Notes: generated by a model from the sequence alone, not told the origin. 46,236 nucleotides of DNA from Sinomonas sp. ASV486 (GCF_030908215.1 NZ_JAVFJK010000018.1:1-46236), one strand, 5' to 3'. Positions 17,772-27,648 are shown, numbered from the stretch's first letter. A program made the numbers and translations.

Positions 17772-19156
17772 CACGCAGCATCCTTCCCAAGCAGCGTCCG
17801 GGCCTCGCCGACCACCGTGATCGACCCGGTGATGAGGACGCCCCCGCCGAAGTCGCCCGTCGCGTCTGCGCGCTCGACGGCGTACTCGATCGCGTCGTCG
17901 AGCTTCTCGGCGACGCGGATGCTCTCCTCGTCGTAGCCGAGGTCGAGCGCGAGCTCGGCCAGCTCGTCCGCCGGGATCGCGCGAGGCGATGCCGACTGGG
18001 TGAAGCAGTACTCGACCGGGAGGTCGGAGAACTCCTCCTGGAGCGTCCGCAGGATCTCCTCGGCGTCCTTCTCGCGCAGCACACCCAGGACGACGACGAG
18101 GCCCGAGAAGTCGAAGGCCTCCGTCAGCGCACGGGCGCTCACGCGGATGCCGTCCGGGTTGTGGGCGGCGTCGACGATGATCGTCGGGGACGTCCGGATC
18201 ACCTCCAGGCGGCCGGGCGAGGACACCTGCTCGAATCCCTCGCGGAGCAGATCGATGCTGAGCTCCTTCTCTCCCCCACCGAAGAAGGCCTCGAGCGCAG
18301 CGACGGCGACCGCGGCGTTCTCGGCCTGATGCGCCCCATGGAGCGGCACCGCGAGGTCCTCGTAGCGGCCGGCGAGCCCGCGCACGGTCACGATCTGGCC
18401 GCCGACGGCGAGCGCCCGCGATTCGACGCCGAACTCGACGCCCTCGAACCGGTACGGAACGCCGACCTCGCGGGCCTTGTCCAAAAGGATCTGGGCCGCG
18501 CCGGCCGGCTGGGCCGCGCTCACGAGGAAACCCCCGGGCTTGATGATGCCGGCCTTCTCCCGCGCGATGTCCTCGACCGTGTCGCCGAGCAGGTCCGTGT
18601 GGTCGAGCGAGATCGGCGTGACCACGGAGACCGCGCCGTCGCCCACGTTGGTGGCGTCGGTGATGCCGCCGAGGCCCACCTCGATCACAGCGACGTCGAC
18701 GGGTTGGTCGGCGAAGACCGCGAAACCGAGGATCGTGACGCACTCGAAATACGTCAGGCGCGGCTCGCCGGCGGCGACGAGTTCGGCGTCGACGATGTCC
18801 AGATACGGCGTGATCTCGTTCCAGATCCGCACGAACGCCTCATCGGACACCGGTGCACCATCGATGCTGATCCGCTCCGTCACGCGGGACAGATGCGGGC
18901 TCGTGTACCTGCCGGTGCGGAGGCCGTGGGCGCGCAGCCCGGCCTCGATCATGCGGGCTGTGGACGTCTTGCCGTTCGTGCCGGTGATGTGGATGATCGG
19001 GAACGCCTTGTTCGGCTCGCCGAGCACGTCCATCGCGCGGAACAGCGGCGCGAGCCTGGGCTCCATCCTGTTCTCCGGCGCGCGGCCCAGGAGGATCCCG
19101 TAGACCTCCTCGACCGTGGTCGGCTCCGAGGGGGTACTGGCAGTGTTCTCGGTCAC
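17771..19156 (-). CDS. folC: Dihydrofolate synthase / folylpolyglutamate synthase
   Basis: A 461-residue Mur-ligase-fold enzyme adding glutamate to dihydropteroate and to folates. Key segments are the ATP loop [14 protein letters not shown], the folate-type [16 protein letters not shown], the metal-site [10 protein letters not shown], and [10 protein letters not shown] in the C-terminal domain. It starts with GTG in a GTGA overlap with the ileS stop and overlaps the next gene too, so it belongs to an ileS-folC-DUF4233 unit behind the T-box. Confidence 0.95.
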   Translation of the reverse strand: MTENTASTPSEPTTVEEVYGILLGRAPENRMEPRLAPLFRAMDVLGEPNKAFPIIHITGTNGKTSTARMIEAGLRAHGLRTGRYTSPHLSRVTERISIDGAPVSDEAFVRIWNEITPYLDIVDAELVAAGEPRLTYFECVTILGFAVFADQPVDVAVIEVGLGGITDATNVGDGAVSVVTPISLDHTDLLGDTVEDIAREKAGIIKPGGFLVSAAQPAGAAQILLDKAREVGVPYRFEGVEFGVESRALAVGGQIVTVRGLAGRYEDLAVPLHGAHQAENAAVAVAALEAFFGGGEKELSIDLLREGFEQVSSPGRLEVIRTSPTIIVDAAHNPDGIRVSARALTEAFDFSGLVVVLGVLREKDAEEILRTLQEEFSDLPVEYCFTQSASPRAIPADELAELALDLGYDEESIRVAEKLDDAIEYAVERADATGDFGGGVLITGSITVVGEARTLLGKDAA

Positions 19157-22100
19157 TTGGCCTCCCTTCCGACCGCGAGATTCGCGGCCTGCACACGCTC
19201 GACAAGCGCCGTGGCGTCGACGTCCGCCACGAGCAGCTCCAGTTCGAGCGCCAGGGTCTCCCCCTTCACGAGGTCAATGTGGGCCTCGGCCGCGGCGATG
19301 ACGTGCCTCCTGGCCGTGATGCTCGCCCGGATTCGGTCGCTCACGTCAAGGTCGGCGTCCTTGCGGGCCTGCTGCACCGTGCGGACGAGGTCGCGGGCCA
19401 GACCCTCGGCCTCGAGCTCGGGGGTCACCTCGGTGTCGAGGACCACGAACCCGCCGCCCGGCAGCATCGCGACAGCCGCGTGCTCGCCGGCCTTCTCCGG
19501 ATCCACCACCGTCTCGAGCGTGTACTCGTTCGGCTCGAGGGCGAGGCCGCCGGAGGTGACCGTGCCGTCGTCGGCCACGGACCAGTCCCCCGACTTGGAT
19601 CCCTTGATCGCCTGCTGCACGCCCTTGCCCAGCCGCGGGCCGGCCGCGCGGGCGTTGACCACGAGCCTGCGCTCGATCCCGAACTCCTCCTCGCTTGCCT
19701 CGGCGGCGTCGAGCAGCCGGACGGACTTGAGGTTGAGTTCATCGGCGATCACCGTCTCCGAGCCCTTGAGCGCGTCTGCGCTCGGCACGACGACGGTGAG
19801 CGTCCGGAGCGGGAGCCGCACCCGGAGCTTCGCGGCCTTGCGCAGGGACGAACCCGCCGAGCACACGGCCTGCGTGCGGTCCATCTGGGCCACGAGCGCC
19901 GGATCGTCGGCGAAGACCGACGCAACCGGCCAATCGGTCAGGTGGACCGAACGCCCGCCCGTGAGCCCGCGCCAGATCTCCTCGGCCACGAGCGGCAGGA
20001 GCGGCGCCGCCAGGCGGCAGACGGCCTCGAGCGTCGTGTAGAGGGCATCGAACGCGTCACGGTCCTCGTCGAAGAACCGCTGACGGGAGCGGCGGACGTA
20101 CCAGTTGGTGAGCATGTCGAGGTACTCGCGCAGCGCGTCGCACGCCGTCGAGATGTCGTAGCCGTCGAGGTGCTCCTGCATGGCTCCCACGAGCCGCCCG
20201 GTCTCGGCCATGAGGTAACGGTCGAGCGGGTCGGTGTAGCCGTCATGGCGCAGCGCCGCATCGTAGCCCCCCGGAGCAGCACCGCCGTCGAGCGCTGTGC
20301 TGTGCGCTGTGCTGTGCGCGGCGTTCGCGTACATCGTGAAGAAGCTGTACACGTTCCACAACGGCAGGATGACCTGGCGGACGCCGTCCCGGATTCCCTG
20401 CTCGGTGACGATGAGGTTGCCGCCGCGCAGGATGGGGCTGGCCATGAGGAACCAGCGCATCGCGTCGGAACCGTCGCGGTCAAGGACCTCGGAGACGTCC
20501 GGGTAGTTGCGCAGGCTCTTGGACATCTTCTGTCCGTCCGAACCGAGGACGATCCCGTGGCTGATGACGTTGCGGAACGCCGGGCGGTCGAAGAGCGCGG
20601 TCGCGAGGACGTGCAGAAGGTAGAACCAGCCGCGAGTCTGGCCGATGTACTCGACGATGAAGTCCGCCGGGTTGTGGGTCTCGAACCAGTGCTGGTTCTC
20701 CATCGGGTAGTGGACCTGCGCGTAGGGCATCGAGCCGGAGTCGAACCACACGTCCAGGACGTCCGCGACGCGCCGCATCGTGGACTGGCCCGTGGGGTCG
20801 TCCGGGTTGGAGCGCGTGAGCTCGTCGATGAACGGGCGGTGCAGGTCCGGCTGGCCCTCGTGGTTGAGCGGGAGCCTGCCGAAGTCGGCCTCCAGCTCGG
20901 CGAGGGAGCCGTAGACATCGGTGCGCGGGTATTCGGGGTTGTCCGAGACCCAGACGGGGATCGGCGAGCCCCAATAGCGGTTGCGGGAGATCGACCAGTC
21001 GCGCGCGTTCTCGAGCCATTTGCCGAACTGGCCATGCTTGACGTTGCCGGGGATCCAGTTGATCTGCTCGTTCAGCTCGACCATGCGGTCCTTGAACTGG
21101 GTGACCTGCACGTACCAGGAGGCCACCGCCCGATAGATGAGCGGCTTCCGGCAGCGCCAGCAATGCGGGTAGCTGTGCACATAGCTGGCCTGCTTCAGCA
21201 GGCGGCCCTGCTCGCGCAGCACCCTGGTGATGGGCTTGTTGGCGTCGAAGACCTGCTGGCCCACGATCTCCGCGAGCGGAGACGTCGCGTCGGAGGCAAA
21301 GAGCGGCAGGAAGCGCGCGCCGTCGTCCACGGACAGGACCACGGGGATGCCCGCGGCCTCACAGACCTTCTGGTCGTCCTCGCCGTAGGCGGGCGCCTGG
21401 TGCACGATTCCGGTGCCGTCGGTCGTCGTGACGTAGTCGGCGACGAGGATCTGCCACGCGTTCTGGGTGCCGTGCACCTCGGCGTTCGCGAAGTAGTCCC
21501 AGAGCGGCTCGTACCGGACCCCGTCGAGTTCTGTGCCGAGGTAGGTGCGCTCGACAGCTTCGGATGCGGCGGCCGCGTCGTCGTACCCGAGATCCCTCGC
21601 GTAGGAGCCGAGGAGATCCTCCGCCAGGAGGAAGCGCGTCCCCGGCGCAAAGGCAGACACGCCCTGCGCCTTCCCCTGCGCGGGTCCCAGGGGCACGACG
21701 GCGTAGCGCACCTCTGGCCCGACGGCGAGCGCCAAGTTCGTGGGCAGCGTCCACGGCGTGGTGGTCCACGCGAGCGCGAGGACGCCCGCGAGCTCCCGGG
21801 ACACCTCGGACTCCCCGGCGACCAACGGGAACGTCACGGTCACCGTCTGGTCCTGGCGGTCCTTGTAGACGTCGTCATCCATGCGCAGCTCGTGGTTGGA
21901 CAGCGGCGTCTCGTCGTTCCAGCAGTACGGCAGCACGCGGTAGCCGCTGTACGTGAGGCCCTTCTCGTGGAGGGTCTTGAACGCCCACATGACGGACTCC
22001 ATGTACTCGACATTGAGCGTCTTGTAGTCGTTCTCGAAGTCGACCCAACGGGCCTGGCGCTTGACGTACGCCTCCCACTCATGGGTGTACTTCAGAACCG

Positions 22101-22533
22101 AAGCCCGGCAGGCTTCGTTGAACTTGTCGATGCCCATCGCGCCGATGTCGGACTTCTGGGTCATCCCCAGCTGCTTCATCGCCTCGAGCTCGGCGGGCAG
22201 GCCGTGCGTGTCCCAGCCGAAGCGCCTCTCGACGCGCCTGCCGCGCTGCGTCTGGTAGCGCGCCACGAGGTCCTTCGCGTAGCCCGTGAGGAGGTGTCCG
22301 TAGTGCGGGAGCCCGTTGGCGAAAGGGGGGCCGTCGTAGAAGACGAACTCATTGGCGCCGTCGCGCCCTGCGTCGCGGTTGTCGATCGACGCCTGGAAGG
22401 TCCCGTCCTCGTCCCAGTACTTGAGGATGCGCTCCTCGAGCTCGGGAAAGCGCACGGCGGTCGACGCCGCGGTGCCCGGCTGGTCGGGGGCCGTCGCGTC
22501 TCGTGCGGGTTCTGCAGTGGCCTTGGGGTACAC
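19153..22533 (-). CDS. ileS: Isoleucine--tRNA ligase
   Basis: A 1126-residue class I synthetase charging tRNA-Ile. The HIGH-type motif is in [12 protein letters not shown], the KMSKS motif in [12 protein letters not shown], and the CP1 editing domain includes [20 protein letters not shown]. The long C-terminal region resembles the eukaryote-like IleS type common in Actinobacteria. The GTG at 22533 (VYPKAT) with GAGTGAG just upstream is chosen. GTG 22539 and ATG 22560 are in-frame alternatives. A T-box leader precedes it, and folC overlaps its stop. A duplicated AHST segment comes from a 12-bp tandem repeat near 20292-20315. Confidence 0.95.
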   Translation of the reverse strand: MYPKATAEPARDATAPDQPGTAASTAVRFPELEERILKYWDEDGTFQASIDNRDAGRDGANEFVFYDGPPFANGLPHYGHLLTGYAKDLVARYQTQRGRRVERRFGWDTHGLPAELEAMKQLGMTQKSDIGAMGIDKFNEACRASVLKYTHEWEAYVKRQARWVDFENDYKTLNVEYMESVMWAFKTLHEKGLTYSGYRVLPYCWNDETPLSNHELRMDDDVYKDRQDQTVTVTFPLVAGESEVSRELAGVLALAWTTTPWTLPTNLALAVGPEVRYAVVPLGPAQGKAQGVSAFAPGTRFLLAEDLLGSYARDLGYDDAAAASEAVERTYLGTELDGVRYEPLWDYFANAEVHGTQNAWQILVADYVTTTDGTGIVHQAPAYGEDDQKVCEAAGIPVVLSVDDGARFLPLFASDATSPLAEIVGQQVFDANKPITRVLREQGRLLKQASYVHSYPHCWRCRKPLIYRAVASWYVQVTQFKDRMVELNEQINWIPGNVKHGQFGKWLENARDWSISRNRYWGSPIPVWVSDNPEYPRTDVYGSLAELEADFGRLPLNHEGQPDLHRPFIDELTRSNPDDPTGQSTMRRVADVLDVWFDSGSMPYAQVHYPMENQHWFETHNPADFIVEYIGQTRGWFYLLHVLATALFDRPAFRNVISHGIVLGSDGQKMSKSLRNYPDVSEVLDRDGSDAMRWFLMASPILRGGNLIVTEQGIRDGVRQVILPLWNVYSFFTMYANAAHSTAHSTALDGGAAPGGYDAALRHDGYTDPLDRYLMAETGRLVGAMQEHLDGYDISTACDALREYLDMLTNWYVRRSRQRFFDEDRDAFDALYTTLEAVCRLAAPLLPLVAEEIWRGLTGGRSVHLTDWPVASVFADDPALVAQMDRTQAVCSAGSSLRKAAKLRVRLPLRTLTVVVPSADALKGSETVIADELNLKSVRLLDAAEASEEEFGIERRLVVNARAAGPRLGKGVQQAIKGSKSGDWSVADDGTVTSGGLALEPNEYTLETVVDPEKAGEHAAVAMLPGGGFVVLDTEVTPELEAEGLARDLVRTVQQARKDADLDVSDRIRASITARRHVIAAAEAHIDLVKGETLALELELLVADVDATALVERVQAANLAVGREAK
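20292..20315 (-). repeat. 12-bp tandem duplication in ileS
   Basis: GCGCTGTGCTGT occurs twice in tandem (plus-strand reading), giving the peptide AHSTAHST in a Gly/Ala-rich loop of IleS. It is in frame and looks like recent slippage. Confidence 0.8.
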
Positions 22534-22589
22534 GCTCACTCGGATCCTGGCTCGCTTCATGCTGCTGGATGCGAGGACGGCGTTCACCC

Positions 22590-22784
22590 GGATCTGCCGG
22601 GCGGCACCGCGGTACCACCTCACTTGCCGGCCCTGGGCGCACCAAGGCCAGACCTCTCGTTGACGGCGGTGACGGGCCTGACCGTCCGGTTCTACTGGGC
22701 TCTCCCCGTGCCGGGGCTCCCCGCCATCCGGGGAAGGAGCTGTTCTTCCGGAAGCTCACCGGTGATTGCCGGGTCGAAGCTTTG
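22590..22784 (-). promoter_or_regulatory. T-box riboswitch controlling ileS
   Basis: The leader has the canonical T-box sequence TGGTACCGCGG (22617-22607); its TGGT can pair with the ACCA end of tRNA-Ile. Near the 5' end is a very short Stem I: lower arms AAGCT/AGCTT (22782-22778 and 22756-22752), upper arms CCGG/CCGG, and hexaloop CAATCA (22768-22763) displaying the Ile codon ATC as specifier. Hairpins follow, including CCCCG/CGGGG and a GGCC-TTGG stem just before the T-box. There is no T-tract after it, so it should act on translation, as known for actinobacterial ileS leaders with ultrashort Stem I. Uncharged tRNA-Ile would raise IleS and the coupled FolC. Confidence 0.9.
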
Positions 22785-22790
22785 GTGTCA

Positions 22791-22820
22791 AGTCTACGCA
22801 CTCCCTTTCGGGTGTGTCGA
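22791..22820 (-). promoter_or_regulatory. Probable promoter of the ileS leader
   Basis: On the minus strand TCGACA (22820-22815) is followed by an 18-bp spacer and TAGACT (22796-22791). The predicted start, about 22784, falls exactly at the base of T-box Stem I. A TTGACA at 22791-22786 is better as a hexamer but would start transcription inside Stem I. Confidence 0.6.
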
Positions 22821-22830
22821 AAGAAAATAT

Positions 22831-22845
22831 TTCCAATCGCTGGAA
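22831..22845. promoter_or_regulatory. Dyad in divergent ileS / ATPase-domain promoter region
   Basis: TTCCA-N5-TGGAA lies in an unusually AT-rich patch between the divergent genes. AATAAT (22844-22849) could be the -10 of the plus-strand gene. This could be an operator, but the arms are short. Confidence 0.35.
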
Positions 22846-22896
22846 TAATTCGGCGAAGCCGACCACAATGGAATCAGCTCGTCCCGAAAGGAGTCC

Positions 22897-23406
22897 ATGA
22901 TGCGAACCATTCCAACCCCTCCGCTGCCGACCCTGGCATCGGCGGCCGATTGGGTAGAAGCGGCCGTCCTCGCCGGGCTCCGCCTCGAGATGGCCCACAC
23001 GGGCCGCCCCATCCGGCTCCCGCGGTCATCCCGGGTGGCCGCCCGAGCGATCCTTGCCACCGCCATCGACAACGCCGCGCAGCACGCCGACACGTCCGAT
23101 GCCGTCGCGCTCGAGATCATGTGGCAGCCTGACGGGCTCACCGTCCGGATGGTCAACGTGCCCGGCGAAACGGCCATGGGCCAGATTGTCCGTCCCGGTC
23201 GCGGAATCGCCACGATGATGTCCCTCGCGCACCGCGCGGGCGGCTGGCTCCGGGCAGGACTGTGCGCCGATGGCTTCGAGGTCGAGGCCTTCCTCCCGCG
23301 AATGCCGTCGAGGCTCACAGCCCTCCTCCTGCCCGCGACCCACCCCGCGCCCGGTCGTCGGCCGCCCCCGCATGCGGCGCTGGCCCGATCGGCCCTCGGG
23401 GCATGA
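22897..23406 (+). CDS. Stand-alone histidine-kinase-like ATPase domain protein
   Basis: A 169-residue protein resembling only the C-terminal ATP-binding domain of a sensor kinase. ILATAIDNAAQHADTSD looks like an N-box and GRGIATMMSLAHRAGGWLRAG like the G2/lid region before a final beta strand (GFEVEAFLPR). The usual DxGxG motif appears degenerate (VRMVNVPG), so ATP binding is uncertain. No dimerisation helix, sensor or receiver is attached, and no regulator gene is adjacent. The ATG at 22897 follows a GAAAGGAG site. It could be an anti-sigma-type kinase or a kinase remnant. The C-terminal 40 residues are low complexity. Confidence 0.7.
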   Translation: MMRTIPTPPLPTLASAADWVEAAVLAGLRLEMAHTGRPIRLPRSSRVAARAILATAIDNAAQHADTSDAVALEIMWQPDGLTVRMVNVPGETAMGQIVRPGRGIATMMSLAHRAGGWLRAGLCADGFEVEAFLPRMPSRLTALLLPATHPAPGRRPPPHAALARSALGA

Positions 23407-23434
23407 GCCCTGAGCGCCTCAACTCCTCGCCGAG

Positions 23435-24214
23435 TTACGCGCCCCGACGGATGAGCTTATGGGCCGCGGCCTGGGCCACGGGGCGGATCACAATCTCATC
23501 GAGATTGATGTGGTGCGGGACCGTGACTGCATAGCGCACGACGTCGGCCACGTCCTCGGCGGTCAGGGGCTCCTCGACACCCGCGTACACCTTCTCGGCA
23601 GCGTCGGCATCGCCGCCGAGCCGCCTGAGCGTGAACTCCTCCGTCTTGACGAGCCCGGGGAGAACCTCGATGACGCGGACGTTGTGCTCGGCCTCCTCGA
23701 GGCGCAGGGCGCGTGTCATGCCGCGCTCGGCGAACTTGGCGGCGTTGTAGCCGCCGCCGCCCTCGTAGGAGACGAGCCCAGCGACCGAGGTGAGGTTCAG
23801 GACCGTTCCCCTGCCGGTCGCCCGGAGCATCGGCAGGAAGGCGCGCGTGATCTTCATCGTGCCGATCACGTTGGCCCGGAGCATCCACTCCCAGTCCTCG
23901 GTCTTGGCCTCCGCGATCCAGTCCGTGCCGCGGGCACCACCAGCGATGTTGATGAGGGTGTCCGCGCCGCCGCCCGCCGTGACCGCCTCGAGCAGGCGCG
24001 CCACGTCGTCGTCCTCGGCGATATCCGCTGCAACCGGGATCGCTCCGGTCTGCGCCGCGAGCGCTTCGAGCCGCTCCGCGCGGCGCGCAACCGCGTAGAC
24101 CTGCCAGCCCCCCGCGGCGAGAGCCCGCACGGTCGCCTCGCCGATCCCGGTGCTCGCGCCCGTCACAACGGCGGAACGCTTCTCGTCTTCAGTGCTGTGG
24201 TGCGCAGTCGTCAT
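23435..24214 (-). CDS. Short-chain dehydrogenase/reductase
   Basis: A 259-residue classical SDR, an NAD(P)-dependent oxidoreductase of unknown substrate. The cofactor motif is TGASTGIGEA, the NNAG equivalent is NIAGG, and the catalytic Ser-Tyr-Lys lies in LTSVAGLVSYEGGGGYNAAK. ARRAERL after the second strand favours NADP(H). The C-terminal VPHHINLDEIVIRP resembles the YdfG-like serine/3-hydroxy-acid dehydrogenase group. It ends 28 bases from the convergent ATPase-domain gene. Confidence 0.9.
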   Translation of the reverse strand: MTTAHHSTEDEKRSAVVTGASTGIGEATVRALAAGGWQVYAVARRAERLEALAAQTGAIPVAADIAEDDDVARLLEAVTAGGGADTLINIAGGARGTDWIAEAKTEDWEWMLRANVIGTMKITRAFLPMLRATGRGTVLNLTSVAGLVSYEGGGGYNAAKFAERGMTRALRLEEAEHNVRVIEVLPGLVKTEEFTLRRLGGDADAAEKVYAGVEEPLTAEDVADVVRYAVTVPHHINLDEIVIRPVAQAAAHKLIRRGA

Positions 24215-24255
24215 AGGCCCAACCTACCCGCGGCAGAGAACGTGCGGCCAGCAGA

Positions 24256-24603
24256 TCAGAGATCGCCGAGCAGCCCGGCGAGGACCACCGCCTGGTTGTG
24301 TTCGGTGTCGTGCGCCGAGTAGACGAGTTCCGCCGTGCTGTGGTCTGCTACTGCCCGCTCGAGTTCTGCGTAGGCCTCGGAGCCCTCCAGCTCAGCGCGG
24401 TACTTCGCGGCGAACTCCTCGAAGCGCTCCGGAGTGTGGCCGAACCATTTGCGCAACCCGGTCGAGGGGCCCACCTCCTTGAGCCAGAGGTCGACGGCGG
24501 CGGCCTCCTTGCTCAGGCCGCGGGGCCACAGCCTATCCACGAGAATCCTGAAGACGCCCTCCGGGGAAGGCTCGTACACCCGGCGGATCGTGATCCTGGC
24601 CAT
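24256..24603 (-). CDS. DUF488 family protein
   Basis: A 115-residue protein of the DUF488 family, with the characteristic RILVDRLWPRGLSKE near the N-terminus, WLKEVGPSTGLRKWFGH in the middle and VYSAHDTEHNQAVVL toward the end. Function is unknown. Length is typical. It lies between the SDR and the divergent valS, with no strong Shine-Dalgarno site before its ATG. Confidence 0.9.
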   Translation of the reverse strand: MARITIRRVYEPSPEGVFRILVDRLWPRGLSKEAAAVDLWLKEVGPSTGLRKWFGHTPERFEEFAAKYRAELEGSEAYAELERAVADHSTAELVYSAHDTEHNQAVVLAGLLGDL

Positions 24604-24679
24604 GCTGCCATGCTAGGCCGCTCCGCCCGCACGGGCCATGGACCGGTACCGGTACCGGAACCGGCACGGAAAAGCATGG

Positions 24680-24685
24680 AACAAT
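24680..24685 (+). promoter_or_regulatory. Possible -10 for leaderless valS mRNA
   Basis: AACAAT is seven bases before the valS ATG, and there is no Shine-Dalgarno site. Just upstream (about 24643-24666) are four 6-bp units of the CCGGTA type. A good -35 is lacking. Confidence 0.3.
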
Positions 24686-24692
24686 CAGTGGC

Positions 24693-27308
24693 ATGCCTGA
24701 AGCAGCCATCACGGGTACAGACACGCCCGGCAGCACCCCGACCAACGTCCCCGACAAGCCCGCCCTCGAGGGCCTCGAGACCAGGCTCACGCAGCGCTGG
24801 GACTCCGAGGGAACCTACCGGTTCAACCCCGAGACCACCCGCGGCGAGGTCTACTCGATCGACACTCCCCCGCCCACGGCGTCCGGTTCGCTCCACGTCG
24901 GGCACATGTTCTCCTACACGCAGGCGGACCTCCTTGCGCGCTACCAGCGCATGACGGGCAAGAACGTCTTCTACCCCATGGGGTGGGACGACAACGGCCT
25001 GCCCACCGAGCGCCGCGTGCAGAACTACTACGGCGTCCGCTGCGATCCGGCCATTCCGTACAACGACGCATACCGCCCGCCCGCGCAGCCGGCCAAGAAC
25101 CAGCGCGACTTCGACGTCGTCTCGCGTCGGAACTTCATCGAGCTGTGCGAGGAACTCGCGGTCGAGGACGAGAAGGTCTTCGAGAACCTGTTCAAGACGC
25201 TCGGCCTCTCGGTCGACTGGGACATGACGTACCGCACGATCGACGATGCCTCCCGCGGCGTCGCCCAGCGGGCCTTCCTGAAGAACTTCGCCGCCGGCGA
25301 CGCATACCTGGCCGAGGCGCCCACCTTGTGGGACGTGACCTTCCGCACGGCAGTGGCCCAGGCGGAGCTCGAGGACCGCGAGGTTCCCGGCGCGTATTAC
25401 CGCTACGCCTTCACGACGCACGACGGCGACCCCGTGCACATCGAGACCACCCGCCCCGAACTCCTGGCCGCCTGCGCCGCCCTCGTGGCGCACCCTGACG
25501 ACGAGCGCTACCAGCACCTCTTCGGCACGAAGGTGACCTCCCCGCTGTTCGGCGTCGAGGTAGAGGTGCGGGCGCACCCGCTCGCGAAGCCGGACAAAGG
25601 CTCGGGCGTCGCCATGGTCTGCACCTTCGGCGACCTCACCGACGTCACGTGGTGGCGCGAACTCCAGCTCCCCACCCGCGCCATCATCGGACGCGACGGC
25701 AGGCTGGCCGGCGAGGCCCCCGAGTGGATCACGAGCGAGGACGGCAAGGCCGCCTACGCCCGGATCGCGGGCAAGACCGCGTTCTCTGCGAAGGAAGCCG
25801 TCGTCGAGATGCTCTCCGAGCGTGGGCTCCTCGATGGCGAGCCGAAGAAGATCCTCCACCCCGTGAATTTCTACGAGAAGGGCGACAAGCCCCTCGAGGT
25901 CGTCACGTCGCGCCAGTGGTACATCCGCAACGGCGGCCGCGACGAGCATCGCCGCGCCACGTTCCTGGCCCGCGGCCGCGAGCTCGAGTGGCACCCCGCC
26001 TTCATGCACTCGCGCTACGACAACTGGGTGGGCGGTCTCAACGGCGACTGGCTCGTCTCTCGCCAGCGCTTCTTCGGTGTGCCGATCCCGGTCTGGTACG
26101 CCCTCGACACCGAGGGGAACCCCGACTACGAGAACCCGATCGTCCCGGATGATTCCGCGCTTCCGGTCGACCCTGTTGCCGAAACGGCGCCCGGGTTCGA
26201 CGAATCGCAGCGTGGTGTCCCGGGCGGCTTCACAGGTGACCCCGACGTTCTCGACACCTGGGCGACGTCCTCCCTCACCCCGCAGATCGTCGGCCGCTGG
26301 AGCCGTGACGACGCGTTCTTCGCCAACGTCTTCCCCTTCGACCTGAGGCCGCAGGCCCACGAGATCATCCGCACCTGGCTGTTCTCCACGGTGGTCCGCG
26401 GAGAGGAGCTCCACGGCACGGTTCCCTGGAAGCACGCGGCCATCTCGGGCTGGGTCCTCGACCCGGACCGGAAGAAGATGTCGAAGTCCAAGGGCAACGT
26501 TGTGGTTCCGACGGACATCCTCGAGGAGTTCGGCGCGGACGCGGTGCGGTACTGGGCGGCCTCGGCCAAGCTGGGCGCCGACACGGCCTTCGAGGTCGCT
26601 CAGATGAAGATCGGGCGGCGACTCGCCATCAAGATCCTCAATGCGTCCAAGTTCGTGCTGGGTCTCGGAGCGACGGCGGAGACCGTGCTGACGGATGGCA
26701 CGGATCCCGTCCTCGTCAACCCTCTGGACCGTGCTCTCCTTGCGCAGCTCTCAGATGTCGTCGAGCAGGCTGGCGAGGCCTTCGCCGCCTACGATCCGGC
26801 ACGCGCCCTCCAGCTGACCGAGGCGTTCTTCTGGCAGTTCACGGACGACTACGTCGAGCTCATCAAGGACCGCGCCTACGGCGCGCAGGGCGAGGAACAG
26901 AAGGCTTCGGTGCTCGCGGCCCTCGCAACGACTCTGGATGCGATCCTGCGGCTCTTCGCACCGGTGCTCCCGTTTGCCACCGACGAGGTGTGGAGCTGGT
27001 GGCGTGCCGGTTCAGTGCACCGTGCGGCGTGGCCTGCGCCCGTGCGGGTCGCCGACGGTGACCGCGGCATGCTCCCGATCGTCGGCCAAGCGCTCTCTGG
27101 CATCCGCAAGGCCAAGTCCGAGGCCAAGGTGAAGCAGCGCACCGAGGTGCTCACCGCCGTCGTCGCGGCGCCGGCAGAGCTGCTTTCGAAGCTCGAGGCG
27201 GGCCTCGGAGATTTGCGCGCCGCCGCTAACGCCCGCACGATCGAATTGCGCGACGGCGCCGGGGAGCTCACCGTGAGCGAGGTCGAGCTCGCGCCTGCGG
27301 AGGGCTAG
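24693..27308 (+). CDS. valS: Valine--tRNA ligase
   Basis: An 871-residue class I synthetase charging tRNA-Val. The HIGH-type motif is HVGH (in TASGSLHVGHMFSYTQ) and the KMSKS motif is in DRKKMSKSKGNVV. The catalytic-domain segment MGWDDNGLPTERRVQNYYG is typical of the alternative ValS group shared by Actinobacteria, rickettsiae and archaea rather than the E. coli type (family knowledge, not searched). The C-terminus has an anticodon-binding domain and a short coiled segment (IRKAKSEAKVKQRTEVL). The gene stands alone, divergent from the DUF488 gene, and ends before a strong terminator. Confidence 0.95.
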   Translation: MPEAAITGTDTPGSTPTNVPDKPALEGLETRLTQRWDSEGTYRFNPETTRGEVYSIDTPPPTASGSLHVGHMFSYTQADLLARYQRMTGKNVFYPMGWDDNGLPTERRVQNYYGVRCDPAIPYNDAYRPPAQPAKNQRDFDVVSRRNFIELCEELAVEDEKVFENLFKTLGLSVDWDMTYRTIDDASRGVAQRAFLKNFAAGDAYLAEAPTLWDVTFRTAVAQAELEDREVPGAYYRYAFTTHDGDPVHIETTRPELLAACAALVAHPDDERYQHLFGTKVTSPLFGVEVEVRAHPLAKPDKGSGVAMVCTFGDLTDVTWWRELQLPTRAIIGRDGRLAGEAPEWITSEDGKAAYARIAGKTAFSAKEAVVEMLSERGLLDGEPKKILHPVNFYEKGDKPLEVVTSRQWYIRNGGRDEHRRATFLARGRELEWHPAFMHSRYDNWVGGLNGDWLVSRQRFFGVPIPVWYALDTEGNPDYENPIVPDDSALPVDPVAETAPGFDESQRGVPGGFTGDPDVLDTWATSSLTPQIVGRWSRDDAFFANVFPFDLRPQAHEIIRTWLFSTVVRGEELHGTVPWKHAAISGWVLDPDRKKMSKSKGNVVVPTDILEEFGADAVRYWAASAKLGADTAFEVAQMKIGRRLAIKILNASKFVLGLGATAETVLTDGTDPVLVNPLDRALLAQLSDVVEQAGEAFAAYDPARALQLTEAFFWQFTDDYVELIKDRAYGAQGEEQKASVLAALATTLDAILRLFAPVLPFATDEVWSWWRAGSVHRAAWPAPVRVADGDRGMLPIVGQALSGIRKAKSEAKVKQRTEVLTAVVAAPAELLSKLEAGLGDLRAAANARTIELRDGAGELTVSEVELAPAEG

Positions 27309-27356
27309 CTGGAGAAGGCTCGGCCGGATCTGGGCACACCGGATCTGGGCAAAGGG

Positions 27357-27400
27357 GAAGCCCCATCAGCGTATGTCGCGTTGGTGGGGCTTCGACTTTT
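27357..27400 (+). terminator. Rho-independent terminator of valS
   Basis: A 15-bp stem starting GAAGCCCCATCAGC (27357-27371) pairs with 27379-27393 around a 7-nt loop and is followed by GACTTTT. It lies 50 bases after the valS stop. Confidence 0.85.
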
Positions 27401-27648
27401 CGGCTGCTCGGTGACGTTCTCGCAGTCTGGTGGACTCCTCGGCATCCAGGTCTTGCCGTCTCGTCACTGGCGGCCAGTCGCCGGCTTTGCCTGAGGCTGC
27501 GCCGATCGACTGTCACTGGGTCTTCGGTTTCCACGTCCTCATCCTTGCGGATGAGGTACCTCCCATTGTGATATCGGCCAAAGCCGGAGGCAAGGGGGTT
27601 GCGTGAACTACAGACCGGTAGTTCAGCGGAGTACCCCTTGACGCGGCG
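27401..27648. other. Gene-free, highly structured intergenic segment
   Basis: No convincing gene. Positions 27481-27587 form one long imperfect palindrome: CCGGCTTTG/CAAAGCCGG outside, GCCGAT/ATCGGC, TCACTGGG/CCCATTGTGA with a bulge, and CCTCATCC-TTGC-GGATGAGG at the tip (27537-27556). A separate perfect hairpin TGAACTAC-N6-GTAGTTCA lies at 27604-27625. On the minus strand the tip loop reads GCAA, a GNRA tetraloop. It could be a small structured RNA, a 3' element of the minus-strand gene that ends at 27649, or a miniature mobile element. Confidence 0.55.

Noticed and set aside
22786-22791. TTGACA as the -35 of the ileS leader
   Set aside because: No good -10 lies 16-18 bases downstream, and transcription would start inside or after T-box Stem I.
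24604-24692. A T-box or repeat-based regulator upstream of valS
   Set aside because: There is no TGGNACC-type T-box; the CCGGTA units are only 24 bp long and show no further structure.
27268-27534. A minus-strand coding frame beginning METEDPVTVDRR, and a shorter one ending MRTWKPKTQ
   Set aside because: Both run through the palindrome and, for the longer one, the valS terminator; codon use and lack of recognisable domains do not support them. They remain possible remnants.
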